A DNA stretch of 64,000 nucleotides, taken from assembly GCF_025566985.1 (NCBI RefSeq), contig NZ_JAOQJD010000005.1, forward strand, positions 97,276 to 161,275, read 5' to 3'. The translations under genes and the position numbers were made by a program. The notes under the pieces are model-generated. The model worked only from the letters and a program-made list of their open reading frames with translations. It was not told the DNA's origin and ran no database searches. Below are positions 1 to 8,037 of this stretch, in pieces. Every line of letters starts with the position of its first letter. Position 1 is the first letter of the stretch. This stretch comes from Aedoeadaptatus acetigenes (lineage in GTDB: Bacteria > Bacillota > Clostridia > Tissierellales > Peptoniphilaceae).

Positions 1-122
1 AGATGCTTCGGATCGATAAGCTAAAGACTGAAATCGATAAACTGAAAGGAATTTCAGAAGAGATTGAAGACTTAGATGAAATTAAGGAATTGGTTTATGA
101 AGAAAAAGACGATTCCATTTAA
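1..122 (+). CDS. Terminase small subunit, C-terminal end (partial)
   Basis: An open frame enters from the left edge (codons in phase from base 3) and stops at 120-122. The visible 39 residues are highly charged and heptad-like (IDKLKTEIDKLKG, then an acidic tail EEKDDSI), as in the C-terminal oligomerisation and terminase-contact region of small terminases. It overlaps the start of the large terminase, the usual terS-terL arrangement. The assignment rests mainly on position, because the DNA-binding N-terminus is outside the window. Confidence 0.6.
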   Translation, partial: MLRIDKLKTEIDKLKGISEEIEDLDEIKELVYEEKDDSI

Positions 123-1383
123 TTTTAGCGACAAACACGTCAACTATATTCGTAGATGCAAAGAGAACATGTACAACGTGGCGGAAGGTGCTGTTCGTGC
201 GGGTAAAACCGTAGATAATATCTTCGCTTTCGCTATGGAATTGATGACCGTACCCGATAGGATCCATCTCGCAACTGGTTCAACAGTCGCAAATGCAAAA
301 TTAAATATCGGTGATGCGAACGGCTTCGGCCTTGAATATATTTTTCGAGGACAATGTCGTTGGAGCAAATATAAAGATAATGAGGCCTTGATTATAAAAG
401 GGCCTCATACTCGTTTTAAAGAGAAAATCGTTATATTTGCAGGCGGCGCGAAAGCCGACAGTTATAAGAAAATACGTGGTAACTCTTATGGAATGTGGAT
501 TGCAACAGAGATCAATTTACATCACGACAACACAATCAAAGAAGCATTCAACCGAACAGCAGCAGCGAAGGTAAGAAAATTCTTTTGGGATTTAAACCCT
601 TCGCACCCGAAACATAAGATTTATGTTGATTACATCGATAAGTATCGCGATATGGGCGACGAATTGATTGGCGGATATAACTACGAGCATTTCACCATTG
701 ACGATAACATTAATCTTCCGAAAGAACGTATTTTAGAAATCAAAAGCCAATATGATCCTAATACGGTTTGGTATCATCGAGACATTCTAGGTCGCCGAAT
801 GGTAGCAGAAGGTTTGATCTATCGGAATTTTGCCAACAATCCAAAGAAATATGTCTTAGAAAAAATCTCAGAACCGTTGATTATTCAAATCGGCTTAGAC
901 TTTGGGGGATCCGGTTCAAAGCATGCTTTCGTAGCTAGTGGAATAAGTCGTGATTTGAAACGGTTGTACGCACTGGCAAGTAAGAGAACAGAACCTGAAG
1001 ATCCTGAAACGCTTTATAGAGATTATCTGGAGTTTGAGCGGTTTGTTTCAATGAAATACGGACCAATTGCAGCGTGTCATGTAGATTCTGCCGAGCAGGT
1101 TTTGAGGCGAGGTATCCAGACAAAAACCGTTATTCCGATTAAAAACTCAATAAAAAATGAAATCAACGACCGAATTCGAGTGACGGACCAACTTATGAAT
1201 TCAGGTCGTTTTTATATGACGAAAGATTGTGAGAGTTTGTCTGAAGCATTATCTATGGCAGTTTGGGATCCAGATAAACCAACTGATTTTATTCGATTGG
1301 ATGACGGAACATCCGATATAGATACATTGGACGCGTTCGAATATTCGTGGGAAAAGTACATTAAAGCATTGAATATATTGTAG
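97..1383 (+). CDS. terL: Phage terminase large subunit
   Basis: This is the ATPase-nuclease motor that cuts concatemeric phage DNA and pumps it into the prohead through the portal. The 428-residue product has a Walker A-like motif GAVRAGKT at 31-38 and a coupling segment FWDLNPSHP. A C-terminal RNase H-fold nuclease is marked by IGLDFGGSGSKHA, HVDSAEQ and a late acidic segment DDGTSDIDTLDAFEY. An upstream ATG at 76 is in frame. The ATG at 97 has an AAGGA about 9 bases before it and starts with the family-like MKKKTIPFNF, so I prefer it. The family is the PBSX/XtmB type. The Walker B region (GMWIATEIN) is not canonical by eye. Confidence 0.95.
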   Translation: MKKKTIPFNFSDKHVNYIRRCKENMYNVAEGAVRAGKTVDNIFAFAMELMTVPDRIHLATGSTVANAKLNIGDANGFGLEYIFRGQCRWSKYKDNEALIIKGPHTRFKEKIVIFAGGAKADSYKKIRGNSYGMWIATEINLHHDNTIKEAFNRTAAAKVRKFFWDLNPSHPKHKIYVDYIDKYRDMGDELIGGYNYEHFTIDDNINLPKERILEIKSQYDPNTVWYHRDILGRRMVAEGLIYRNFANNPKKYVLEKISEPLIIQIGLDFGGSGSKHAFVASGISRDLKRLYALASKRTEPEDPETLYRDYLEFERFVSMKYGPIAACHVDSAEQVLRRGIQTKTVIPIKNSIKNEINDRIRVTDQLMNSGRFYMTKDCESLSEALSMAVWDPDKPTDFIRLDDGTSDIDTLDAFEYSWEKYIKALNIL

Positions 1384-1394
1384 GAGGTGAGATC

Positions 1395-2690
1395 GTGTTA
1401 CAAGATGAGATTCGGCAACGCCTTGGAATCAATAAATCAAGCAATCAAAACGACTTTATGTTGTGGATGGATTGCTACCACGGTGAATACCCATGGCTTG
1501 GTGGTGATAACTTAGAAAGTTTAGGTTTAGCTGCGAGCATTTCGTCCGAGTTTGCAAGGCTTGCGACCATTGAGTTGGAAAGTGAAATTGTAAATGACGA
1601 AGAATTAAATAAAATTTATCAAGAAGTCATTGACCATTGTAGGAACTTTACAGAATATGCCATGGCGTTTGGCGGTTTGATTATAAAGCCGTATCCAGTA
1701 GGCGATGAGATTAGGTTTGATTTCGCCACGCCTGATCGTTATGTCATTAAAGATATTAACAGCCACGTTATTTTCATCGATCGAATAATCAAGTTTGAAG
1801 ACGACAAAGATGTTTATTACACGCGACTTGAAGAACACATGAAAGACGGACATTGGATCGTGACGAATTCATTCTATCGTTCTGAAAATTATTCAACATT
1901 AGGCGAATTATGCACTCAAGACGGCATTGCCGAGTGGGCAGGAATTGTTCCTGAATCAGTTATTGAGTATGACCGACCGTTATTTGCCTATTTAAAAAAT
2001 CCACAAGCGAATAACTTAGATTGGCAGAATAAAGAAGGCGTTTCTTGTTTCGCCAGGGCATTGAGCTTGATTCAAGATGCGGATGAGCAATATCAACGTA
2101 CCTTGTGGGAGTTTAGAGGTTCTGAACTTGCCATCGATGCGGATGTGACTGTTCTAACGCAAAGAGGAGAGCTACCACATGGGAAAGAAAGGTTATTTCG
2201 AAACCTTGGGATTGACCAGGAATCAGGATTTTATGAAGTGTTCAGTCCTGCGATTAGAGATTCTTCCTTGTTTAATGGTTTAAATAAAATTCTTCGCCGA
2301 ATTGAATTCACTGTAGGACTTGCTTATGGAACATTATCCGAAGTGGATCAAGTGGATAAGACGGCAACAGAAGTGAAGGCAAGTAAGCAACGATCTTATG
2401 CCACTATCGTCGACATTCAAAAAGAAATTCAAAAAGCGTTAACTGAGACGGCCGAACTGATTTGCTTCTGGCTAAATAAACAAGAGCCCGACATTAGTTT
2501 TAGTTTTGATGATTCCTTGATCGTGGATAGCGAAACGGAACAGAAGATACGGATGCAAGAAGTAGCAGCCGGCTTGATAAAGCCTGAAAACTATTTGATG
2601 TGGCGGTATGGAATATCTGAAGAAGAAGCGAGGAAGATGCTTCCGAGCGTTGAAGAAACGGATGATGAAGATGACGAAACGGTGGAGTAA
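1395..2690 (+). CDS. Phage portal protein
   Basis: The portal forms the dodecameric ring at one capsid vertex through which DNA enters and leaves and to which terminase and the neck dock. The product has 431 residues and starts with GTG behind a very strong AGGAGGTGA site. Its features match A118/SPP1-type portals: an N-terminal alpha/beta wing with aromatic-rich strands, a conserved central helical stretch (near LNKILRRIEFTVGLAYGTLSE) and an acidic C-terminal tail (EEARKMLPSVEETDDEDDE). It lies 11 bases after terL and 3 bases before the minor capsid gene. The call rests on family resemblance and position. Confidence 0.92.
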   Translation: MLQDEIRQRLGINKSSNQNDFMLWMDCYHGEYPWLGGDNLESLGLAASISSEFARLATIELESEIVNDEELNKIYQEVIDHCRNFTEYAMAFGGLIIKPYPVGDEIRFDFATPDRYVIKDINSHVIFIDRIIKFEDDKDVYYTRLEEHMKDGHWIVTNSFYRSENYSTLGELCTQDGIAEWAGIVPESVIEYDRPLFAYLKNPQANNLDWQNKEGVSCFARALSLIQDADEQYQRTLWEFRGSELAIDADVTVLTQRGELPHGKERLFRNLGIDQESGFYEVFSPAIRDSSLFNGLNKILRRIEFTVGLAYGTLSEVDQVDKTATEVKASKQRSYATIVDIQKEIQKALTETAELICFWLNKQEPDISFSFDDSLIVDSETEQKIRMQEVAAGLIKPENYLMWRYGISEEEARKMLPSVEETDDEDDETVE

Positions 2691-2693
2691 CCT

Positions 2694-4217
2694 ATGCTTA
2701 GCCCAGATTATTTTGTCGGAGCTGATAAACAGATTCAGAAGTATTTAGAACAACTTGAAGACGATGTGCTTCGGGATGTTGCGAGACATTTAAGAACTGC
2801 GACCGGGAGAAATCAAATGGAAGCAATGATTGATGTAGATTACAGCCTTAATGACATGACGAAGAAGGTTGCAAAGTTTTCAAATCAATCGGTCTCCGAA
2901 ATTGAAAAGATCATGGAAGCGGCAGGTGTAAAATCATATGCCGATGACAAAAAGCTATACGCAAAAGGGGAAAAGCATCTTCCGGATTACCAAGACAATT
3001 TATCGGCCATGAAGTTCGTTGAGGCAATTAAAAGACAAAGTGGAAATGATTTAAAGAATATCACCAAAACTACCGGTTTCGCCGGGAAGGGGTTAACGCA
3101 GTTTTACCGGACAGAACTTTCTCAGGCAGTTTTAAATTTAAGATCCGGCGCCTTTTCTTCCGATCAAATTATTCGACAAATGGTCAATAAATGCGCCGAC
3201 CGCGGCTTGGTAAGTGTAGACTATGCCTCGGGAAGAACAATGCGCATGGAAGCTGCTGTGCGAATGTGCGTGAATACAGGATTTAGACAATTAACAACTC
3301 AAATGGGGTTAATGAATGCAGAACTCGTCGGCCAAGATTTAATGGAAATATCCGCACACGCAGGAGCAAGGCCGACGCACCAAGAGTGGCAAGGACAGAT
3401 TGTTTCTTTAAGCGGAAAACCTGATTATTTGTCATTGAATGATATTGGCTATGGTTCCGCCGACGGCTTTAGCGGCGTCAATTGTAGGCATAGCTGGTAC
3501 CCATTCTTTGAGGGAATCTCTGAACCTGCATATAGTGATTTCGAAGAGCCGCAACCGTTTGAGTATAAAGGGAAAAAATACACTGCGTACGAAGCCGCTC
3601 AACGCATACGGCATCTGGAAAATTCCATCAAGAAAGAAAAACGAAAGATTACTATGTATGACGAACTCGGCGATGAAGATAGAGTAACGACGCACAAAGT
3701 GCGGGAGCAGCGATTGCGCCAAGAGCGGGATAAATTCAGCAATCATGCGAAGGTGTACAGGACAAAAAAAGATGGGTATAATAGGAATGATAGAAACATT
3801 TCCGGCGCAATATCGGATGAGCACTCTCAAGAGGCAAGAAAGCACGCTAAGCTCTATTACAATGAGATTCGAGGACAAACCACCGATATAGCAAGAATTG
3901 CATCGAATACCGGTTATGACGAATCTATTATAAAGGAGATAAAAGAGTATCTTTTCATCGATAAACACCAGTTGATTGACGGCTATCGTAGATTCGATCC
4001 GGACTTCGCTATTGCTCAAAGCTGGCAACGATTAGCTCAGAATGACATTAAAAAACATGATTTGACATTGTTAAAACACGAAATCCACGAACGAAGGCTG
4101 ATAGCTAGAGGAATGACGCAAGACGAAGCGCACAAAGAAACATCGAAGTTATACAACTATAAGAAAGAGGCGGGTGAGTATTATGCTAAACTTAAGAAGC
4201 GTAAGAAAAGAAAATAA
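2694..4217 (+). CDS. Phage minor capsid protein (PF06152-like) with C-terminal extension
   Basis: The 507-residue protein begins like the A118-type phage minor capsid family (MLSPDYFVGADKQI, then a long helical region). It contains the cysteine/histidine segment GVNCRHSWYPFF near residues 262-273 that is typical of the conserved core. These proteins sit inside or at the portal vertex and are probably ejected with the DNA. After a charged coiled stretch (about 300-360), residues about 370-507 form a separate extension with the motif HEIHERRLIARGMTQDEAHK and a basic end (KKRKKRK). Comparable extensions on phage head proteins sometimes carry effector or nuclease domains. I cannot name this one. 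The next gene begins inside its 3' end. Confidence 0.88.
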   Translation: MLSPDYFVGADKQIQKYLEQLEDDVLRDVARHLRTATGRNQMEAMIDVDYSLNDMTKKVAKFSNQSVSEIEKIMEAAGVKSYADDKKLYAKGEKHLPDYQDNLSAMKFVEAIKRQSGNDLKNITKTTGFAGKGLTQFYRTELSQAVLNLRSGAFSSDQIIRQMVNKCADRGLVSVDYASGRTMRMEAAVRMCVNTGFRQLTTQMGLMNAELVGQDLMEISAHAGARPTHQEWQGQIVSLSGKPDYLSLNDIGYGSADGFSGVNCRHSWYPFFEGISEPAYSDFEEPQPFEYKGKKYTAYEAAQRIRHLENSIKKEKRKITMYDELGDEDRVTTHKVREQRLRQERDKFSNHAKVYRTKKDGYNRNDRNISGAISDEHSQEARKHAKLYYNEIRGQTTDIARIASNTGYDESIIKEIKEYLFIDKHQLIDGYRRFDPDFAIAQSWQRLAQNDIKKHDLTLLKHEIHERRLIARGMTQDEAHKETSKLYNYKKEAGEYYAKLKKRKKRK

Positions 4218-4431
4218 TATCATTTCTGCGGACTATTACCCTGAAGATTGGGGTGAGTTTGGCACCGTTTCTGTCAATTGTAACGACTTTGATGACTATG
4301 AAATCAATCTTAGTCCGAAGGATAAAAGGGAATATAGTGGCTATCCATATGCAATTAACGCATTAAATGCTCTTAGAGACATGGCAGAAGGTGAACGTGA
4401 GATTAAAGACTGCGTAGTGATGTGGTATTAG
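4183..4431 (+). CDS. Small acidic phage protein, unknown function
   Basis: The 82-residue protein is rich in Asp, Glu and Tyr (ADYYPEDWGEFGTVSVN) and ends with VVMWY. I recall a similar layout in many small unnamed proteins of Gram-positive phages, but no function is established. Its start lies inside the 3' end of the minor capsid gene. GTG at 4174 is also in frame, but ATG at 4183 has the better spacing from a GAGGCGGG sequence. The overlap implies translational coupling to the minor capsid gene. An acidic partner directly after a protein with an unexplained basic extension could be a binding or immunity partner, which is inference only. Confidence 0.65.
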   Translation: MLNLRSVRKENNIISADYYPEDWGEFGTVSVNCNDFDDYEINLSPKDKREYSGYPYAINALNALRDMAEGEREIKDCVVMWY

Positions 4432-4755
4432 ATGATTGAAGACTTTAAGATAATTTACACCATCCTATCGACGCTCCAAAGCTCTCTAGATTATCCGAAG
4501 GTTGATGTCGAACGCTTAAGCGCAGAATATTTGGAAATCAATAAGCACCGGCGCGATCATCTATTAGAAATGCTCGTAGATGCAGGATATATTAAAGGAG
4601 TTCAGGTGCGGCGCTACGAAGACGGAAGCTATCTTTTAATGTTGAAAGATGTTCAAATTACCCTGAAAGGCTTAGAGTACTTAGAGGAAAACTCTATTCT
4701 AAGGCGCGTTCAACGTGAGTTAAAGGGAATCAAAGAAACAATTCCGGGGTTATAA
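4432..4755 (+). CDS. YjcQ-family protein (winged-helix-like)
   Basis: The 107-residue product fits the YjcQ family of small phage and prophage proteins. It has an N-terminal helix pair (IIYTILSTLQSSLDYP), a central helix-turn-helix (LEINKHRRDHLLEMLVDAGYIKGV) and a C-terminal beta wing and helix (VQITLKGLEYLEENSILRRVQRELKGI). This is a winged-helix shape, so DNA or protein binding is possible. The role in phages is not established. Its ATG follows the previous stop codon with no gap, which points to coupled translation. A weak terminator follows. Confidence 0.75.
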   Translation: MIEDFKIIYTILSTLQSSLDYPKVDVERLSAEYLEINKHRRDHLLEMLVDAGYIKGVQVRRYEDGSYLLMLKDVQITLKGLEYLEENSILRRVQRELKGIKETIPGL

Positions 4756-4758
4756 AAC

Positions 4759-4794
4759 AGAGCTCTTGTTCAAACGAAATAGGAGCTTTTTTAG
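4759..4794 (+). terminator. Weak intrinsic terminator
   Basis: An AGAGCTC arm (4759-4765) pairs with GAGCTTT (4783-4789), seven pairs including one G-U, with a 17-base loop and a run of six T. The long loop makes it weak, so it may reduce rather than stop transcription between the minor capsid unit and the scaffold-capsid unit. Confidence 0.5.
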
Positions 4795-4803
4795 TGCAAA
4801 AAT

Positions 4804-5064
4804 ATGAAGCTAACAATAAAACACTATCCAAAGTTGGAGCGGCCTTGGTTATTAAAGCGTGAGCATGGAGATTACGATCAACATGCTCATTTTTATACCG
4901 AGAAAGAAGCGAAATGCTGTCGTCGATTGATCGATCAAGGTCGTTATCCTTATGAGAAAAAATATAAAATCGCGATGAAGCGACTTTTATCAGAAGAAGA
5001 ATTTAAAGCGTTGCGTAAAAAGCAACGCTATTTTAATAGTCAAAAAGGAGTCCGTAGGTCCTGA
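4804..5064 (+). CDS. Small basic phage protein, unknown function
   Basis: The 86-residue product is rich in Lys, Arg, His and Tyr (for example YEKKYKIAMKRLLSEEEFKALRKKQRYF) and has no membrane segment. Similar unnamed proteins occur next to capsid genes in Gram-positive phages. No ribosome site is evident directly before the ATG, and the gene lies just after the weak terminator, so expression is uncertain. The charge suggests contact with nucleic acid, which is inference. Confidence 0.55.
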   Translation: MKLTIKHYPKLERPWLLKREHGDYDQHAHFYTEKEAKCCRRLIDQGRYPYEKKYKIAMKRLLSEEEFKALRKKQRYFNSQKGVRRS

Positions 5065-5107
5065 GTAAGACGTTAAACTGCTCCATGTTTTGGTCTCCTT
5101 TCGATCA

Positions 5108-5126
5108 TGGCGGCGAAAAGCCGCCA
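5108..5126 (+). other. GC-rich hairpin just upstream of the tRNA
   Basis: TGGCGGC (5108-5114) and GCCGCCA (5120-5126) form a perfect 7-bp stem with a GAAAA loop, ending 4 bases before the tRNA 5' end. There is no T-run, so it is not a normal terminator. It could guide processing of the tRNA from a longer phage transcript. Confidence 0.6.
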
Positions 5127-5130
5127 ATAT

Positions 5131-5207
5131 AGAAGTGTAGCTTAGTTAGGCAAAGCATCGGTCTCCAAAACCGAAGATCGAAGGTTCAAATCCTTCCACT
5201 TCTGCCA
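5131..5207 (+). tRNA. tRNA-Trp (anticodon CCA), phage-borne
   Basis: The full cloverleaf can be drawn. Acceptor AGAAGTG (5131-5137) pairs with CACTTCT (5197-5203). The D stem is GCTT/AAGC. The anticodon stem TCGGT/ACCGA encloses the loop CTCCAAA with CCA at 5165-5167. The T arm GAAGG-TTCAAAT-CCTTC is intact, the discriminator is G (5204) and CCA is encoded. Position 24 is G, so the D-arm change known to turn tRNA-Trp into a UGA suppressor is absent. It lies inside the head gene cluster between two small genes and the scaffold gene. Confidence 0.96.
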
Positions 5208-5276
5208 GATTGGCGAATCTAAAACGCAAACACAAGACAGAGCGACGTCTCAAAAAGCTAAGTGTAGGAGGAACAC

Positions 5277-5843
5277 ATGACAACAGAAGAACTGAAAGCA
5301 CTAGGGTTAGATGAAACGCAGATTAAGGAAGTTTTTAGGCTGCATGGATTAGTCGTAAGCGAATTTAAAGACTTAGAAAACGAAAACAAAATCTTGAATT
5401 CGGAAAAAGAAAATTTAGAATTGCAATTAAAAAATGCGAATGAAAAAATTGAAGAATTTAAAGATTTAGACGTGGATGCAATCAAGAAGGAAGCCGAAGA
5501 CTATAAACAAAAATATGAAGAGTCGACAGTGAACCATCAATCGGACATTGATCGATTAAAGCGTGATTTTAATATTGAATCGGCGTTAATGGGTGCAAAG
5601 GTAAAAAATACGAAGGCCGCAAAAGCGTTATTGGATATGGACGCGTTAACAACGGCAGAAGATTTTAATAAGGCACTTGACGCACAAATTAAAGGCATTC
5701 GCGAAACAGATGCTTATTTGTTCCAACCGACCCAAGGAAGCGGATCTATTGGAGGAACGGGCAATCCTGAAAAGCCGAAAGAAAACATGACTTATTCTGA
5801 AATGATGGATTATTTATCGACACATCCAGGTGCTGAAATTTAA
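5277..5843 (+). CDS. Phage scaffolding protein (Gp20-like, PF06810)
   Basis: The scaffold guides major capsid assembly into a prohead and then leaves. The 188-residue product has the expected layout. The N-terminus is a short helix (TTEELKALGLDETQIKEVF). Residues about 35-110 form a long coiled coil rich in E, N and K. The C-terminus is a flexible part with Gly/Pro and a final helix (MTYSEMMDYLSTHPGAEI). It has a strong GTAGGAGG ribosome site and sits 12 bases before the major capsid gene, the normal position. Confidence 0.93.
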   Translation: MTTEELKALGLDETQIKEVFRLHGLVVSEFKDLENENKILNSEKENLELQLKNANEKIEEFKDLDVDAIKKEAEDYKQKYEESTVNHQSDIDRLKRDFNIESALMGAKVKNTKAAKALLDMDALTTAEDFNKALDAQIKGIRETDAYLFQPTQGSGSIGGTGNPEKPKENMTYSEMMDYLSTHPGAEI

Positions 5844-5855
5844 GGAGGAAAAGAA

Positions 5856-6911
5856 ATGGCAGGATTATTTGACAGCAAAAACTTTAATGCCGAAGTGTTC
5901 GGCAAGTATTACGACACGATTCCGAAACTGAAAAGAAATGAATTAGTTAAGTCGAAAGCGATCGTGATGAATGATCGCATTAAACCGACCATGGCAGAGC
6001 AAACAGGCGGAAACATTGTTACTGTTCCCTTGTTCGGTCACATTGGCGGTACTGTATCGAACTATGACGGTCAAACGGACATCGTAGAAAATGATACCCC
6101 GACCTTTACCCATACGCGGGTTGTTGTCGGTCGTGCGAACGCATGGGTTGAAAAAGACTTCGCCTATGATATTACAGGCGGCGTCGACTTTATGGACAAT
6201 GTGGCAAAACAAGTGTCTGAATACTGGGATGAAATCGATCAAGATACGATTCTTTCTATCTTGAAAGGCATCTTCGGTATGACCGGCGCCGAAAACAAAA
6301 AGTTTGTCGACGGCCACACTTCCGATATTACGAAAGTTGATAGCGGCAAATTTAATGAAGTAACGCTGAATAACGCACTTCAAGCAGCCGTGGGAGAAAA
6401 CAAAGTTAACTTTAGTTTGGCGATCATGCATTCTCAAGTTGCTACGAATTTGGAAAATCTGAATTTACTTGAGCATCTGAAATATACCGACGCGACAGGC
6501 GTTCAACGCGATCTAACCTTGGCAACGCTGAATGGCCGTTCTGTAATTATTGACGATTCCATGCCTACTGAGGTTGAAACAACTTCCAGCGGCGATGTGG
6601 TGAAGTACACCACTTATATTTTAGGCGAAGGTGCGTTCGAATTTACCGATGCAGGGGTTAAGGTTCCCTTCGAAATGGATCGCAATCCCAAGGTAAACGG
6701 TGGTCAAGATACTCTGTACTCTCGTCAACGTCACTGCTTCGCCCCTTATGGGATCAACTTTACTAACAAGTCCATGAAGACTTTATCTCCGACCAATCAA
6801 GAATTGGAAAACGGAACGAACTGGGAATTAGTCAATACCAACGCATCCAGCGGAAAACAATATATCGATCATAAAGCCGTGCCTATCGCCAGAGTTATTT
6901 CTTTGGGTTAA
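5856..6911 (+). CDS. Major capsid (coat) protein
   Basis: This protein builds the icosahedral shell. The 351-residue product matches A118/P22-like coat proteins of Gram-positive phages. It has an N-terminal arm (MAGLFDSKNFNAEVFGKYYDTIPKL), the segment GGNIVTVPLFGHIGG and the conserved RANAWVEKDFAYDITGG region. The C-terminus with RQRHCFAPYGINFTNKSM is typical of the HK97-like fold. A strong AAGGAGG site precedes it, consistent with high expression, and the scaffold gene lies directly upstream. Confidence 0.95.
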   Translation: MAGLFDSKNFNAEVFGKYYDTIPKLKRNELVKSKAIVMNDRIKPTMAEQTGGNIVTVPLFGHIGGTVSNYDGQTDIVENDTPTFTHTRVVVGRANAWVEKDFAYDITGGVDFMDNVAKQVSEYWDEIDQDTILSILKGIFGMTGAENKKFVDGHTSDITKVDSGKFNEVTLNNALQAAVGENKVNFSLAIMHSQVATNLENLNLLEHLKYTDATGVQRDLTLATLNGRSVIIDDSMPTEVETTSSGDVVKYTTYILGEGAFEFTDAGVKVPFEMDRNPKVNGGQDTLYSRQRHCFAPYGINFTNKSMKTLSPTNQELENGTNWELVNTNASSGKQYIDHKAVPIARVISLG

Positions 6912-6913
6912 TT

Positions 6914-7294
6914 ATGGAAAACTTATATAAGGAATTTACAGACTCGGGCAGAGATATGACTCTGTCTGAGTTTTCCTTAAAGTTTAAACAGGCGAAAGCT
7001 CTGATCGATTACTTGACGTTCGGGCGAATTGACTATACTAATCCTCAATTGGTGGAGCGATTCAATGATTGCGTTCTGGAACTAATCACTTATGATTTCG
7101 ATCAAGAGAAAGACTTTTTAAAAGGTCATCGTTCGGACGGCATAAAGTCTGAGGCGGTCGGATCTCAACGCGTCGATTATTTGACGGCCACTGTTGACGA
7201 TATGAACAAATTGGACGCAATGAAACAAAACAAATATGTTGGGATTATAAAAAAATATTTTGGATTGACAGGTTTAATGTATCGAGGTGTTTAA
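6914..7294 (+). CDS. Head-tail connector (gp6/gp15-like)
   Basis: The 126-residue, mostly helical protein sits directly after the coat gene, where the ring that extends the portal channel is encoded. The N-terminal helices (LSEFSLKFKQAKALIDYLTFGRI) and the later segment YVGIIKKYFGLTGLMYRGV fit this group. Assignment relies on size, fold impression and position, since connector sequences diverge strongly. Its stop is adjacent to the next start. Confidence 0.75.
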   Translation: MENLYKEFTDSGRDMTLSEFSLKFKQAKALIDYLTFGRIDYTNPQLVERFNDCVLELITYDFDQEKDFLKGHRSDGIKSEAVGSQRVDYLTATVDDMNKLDAMKQNKYVGIIKKYFGLTGLMYRGV

Positions 7295-7687
7295 ATGCTA
7301 ACAAATGCAAACTTAACAATTTTTAATCGATACATTGAAAACAGGGAAACAAAATATCAAAAGTCCTACGTTTACGATGTTCACTGGGAAGACAATCAAG
7401 GGGCAAATATCTTGCAATCTGGACTCGTGAGCGCTGATCGATCGACGGTTTATATTCCTTTCGATTCCTGTGAGACGTATGTTCCGCCTTCTGAATTTAA
7501 AACGAATCATCAAGGAAAGATTACTTTTCAGCCGGAAGATGTAATTGTTAAAGGAATTATCGAGGACGAGTTTACTACTGTGAAAGACCTTGAAAAGAAA
7601 TATGATTTTGTGCGTATGGTGACGACGGTCGACACGAGGGATTATGGGTCACAGAAAATGCGTCACTGGGAAGTAGGTGCGAAATAA
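7295..7687 (+). CDS. DUF6751 phage protein (probable head-closure protein)
   Basis: The 130-residue product has the hallmarks of DUF6751: MLTNANLTIFNRY at the start, a middle strand with VYIPFDS, the motif ITFQPEDVIVKGIIEDEF, and the end VDTRDYGSQKMRHWEVG. Proteins of this family are encoded between connector and minor neck genes in many Gram-positive phages and are thought to close the head after packaging. The function is inferred from position. It overlaps the next gene by one base. Confidence 0.85.
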   Translation: MLTNANLTIFNRYIENRETKYQKSYVYDVHWEDNQGANILQSGLVSADRSTVYIPFDSCETYVPPSEFKTNHQGKITFQPEDVIVKGIIEDEFTTVKDLEKKYDFVRMVTTVDTRDYGSQKMRHWEVGAK

Positions 7688-8037
7688 TGAACATCATATT
7701 GAAAAAATTTGATTTCGATCAAGGCGCAGCCTACAGGAAGCGGAAGCTTGGAAAAGGTCAGGAAGTACAGCGATATATTGATTCTGAGTGTATGCGTTTA
7801 ATGAATCCTTATACGCCGTTTCGGCAAGGGATGTTGATCGGTGCTGCAAGTAACGGAACCAACATTGGTTCTGGAAAGATTATTCAACAAACGCCTTACG
7901 CAAAGCGCTGGTATTATGAGACCGCAAATTTTTCAGGCGCTCCAATGCGTGGGAATAAGTGGTTTGAGCGGATGAAGCAATCGCACAAACAATCCATTTT
8001 AAAAGGTGCGGCAGCCATTGCAGGAGCTAGATCATGA
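7687..8037 (+). CDS. Minor capsid/neck protein (PF11114-like)
   Basis: The 116-residue product contains the family signature MNPYTPFRQGMLIG followed by QQTPYAKRWYYE and a C-terminal WFERMKQSHKQSILKGA. In A118-like phages this type of protein forms part of the neck between connector and tail. ATG overlaps the end of the previous gene, and its own end overlaps the next start by four bases (ATGA-type coupling). Confidence 0.88.
   Translation: MNIILKKFDFDQGAAYRKRKLGKGQEVQRYIDSECMRLMNPYTPFRQGMLIGAASNGTNIGSGKIIQQTPYAKRWYYETANFSGAPMRGNKWFERMKQSHKQSILKGAAAIAGARS

Noticed and set aside
3432..4028. 198-codon minus-strand frame opposite the minor capsid gene
   Set aside because: It is fully antisense to a recognised gene, has no convincing start signal and a composition that follows from the other strand.
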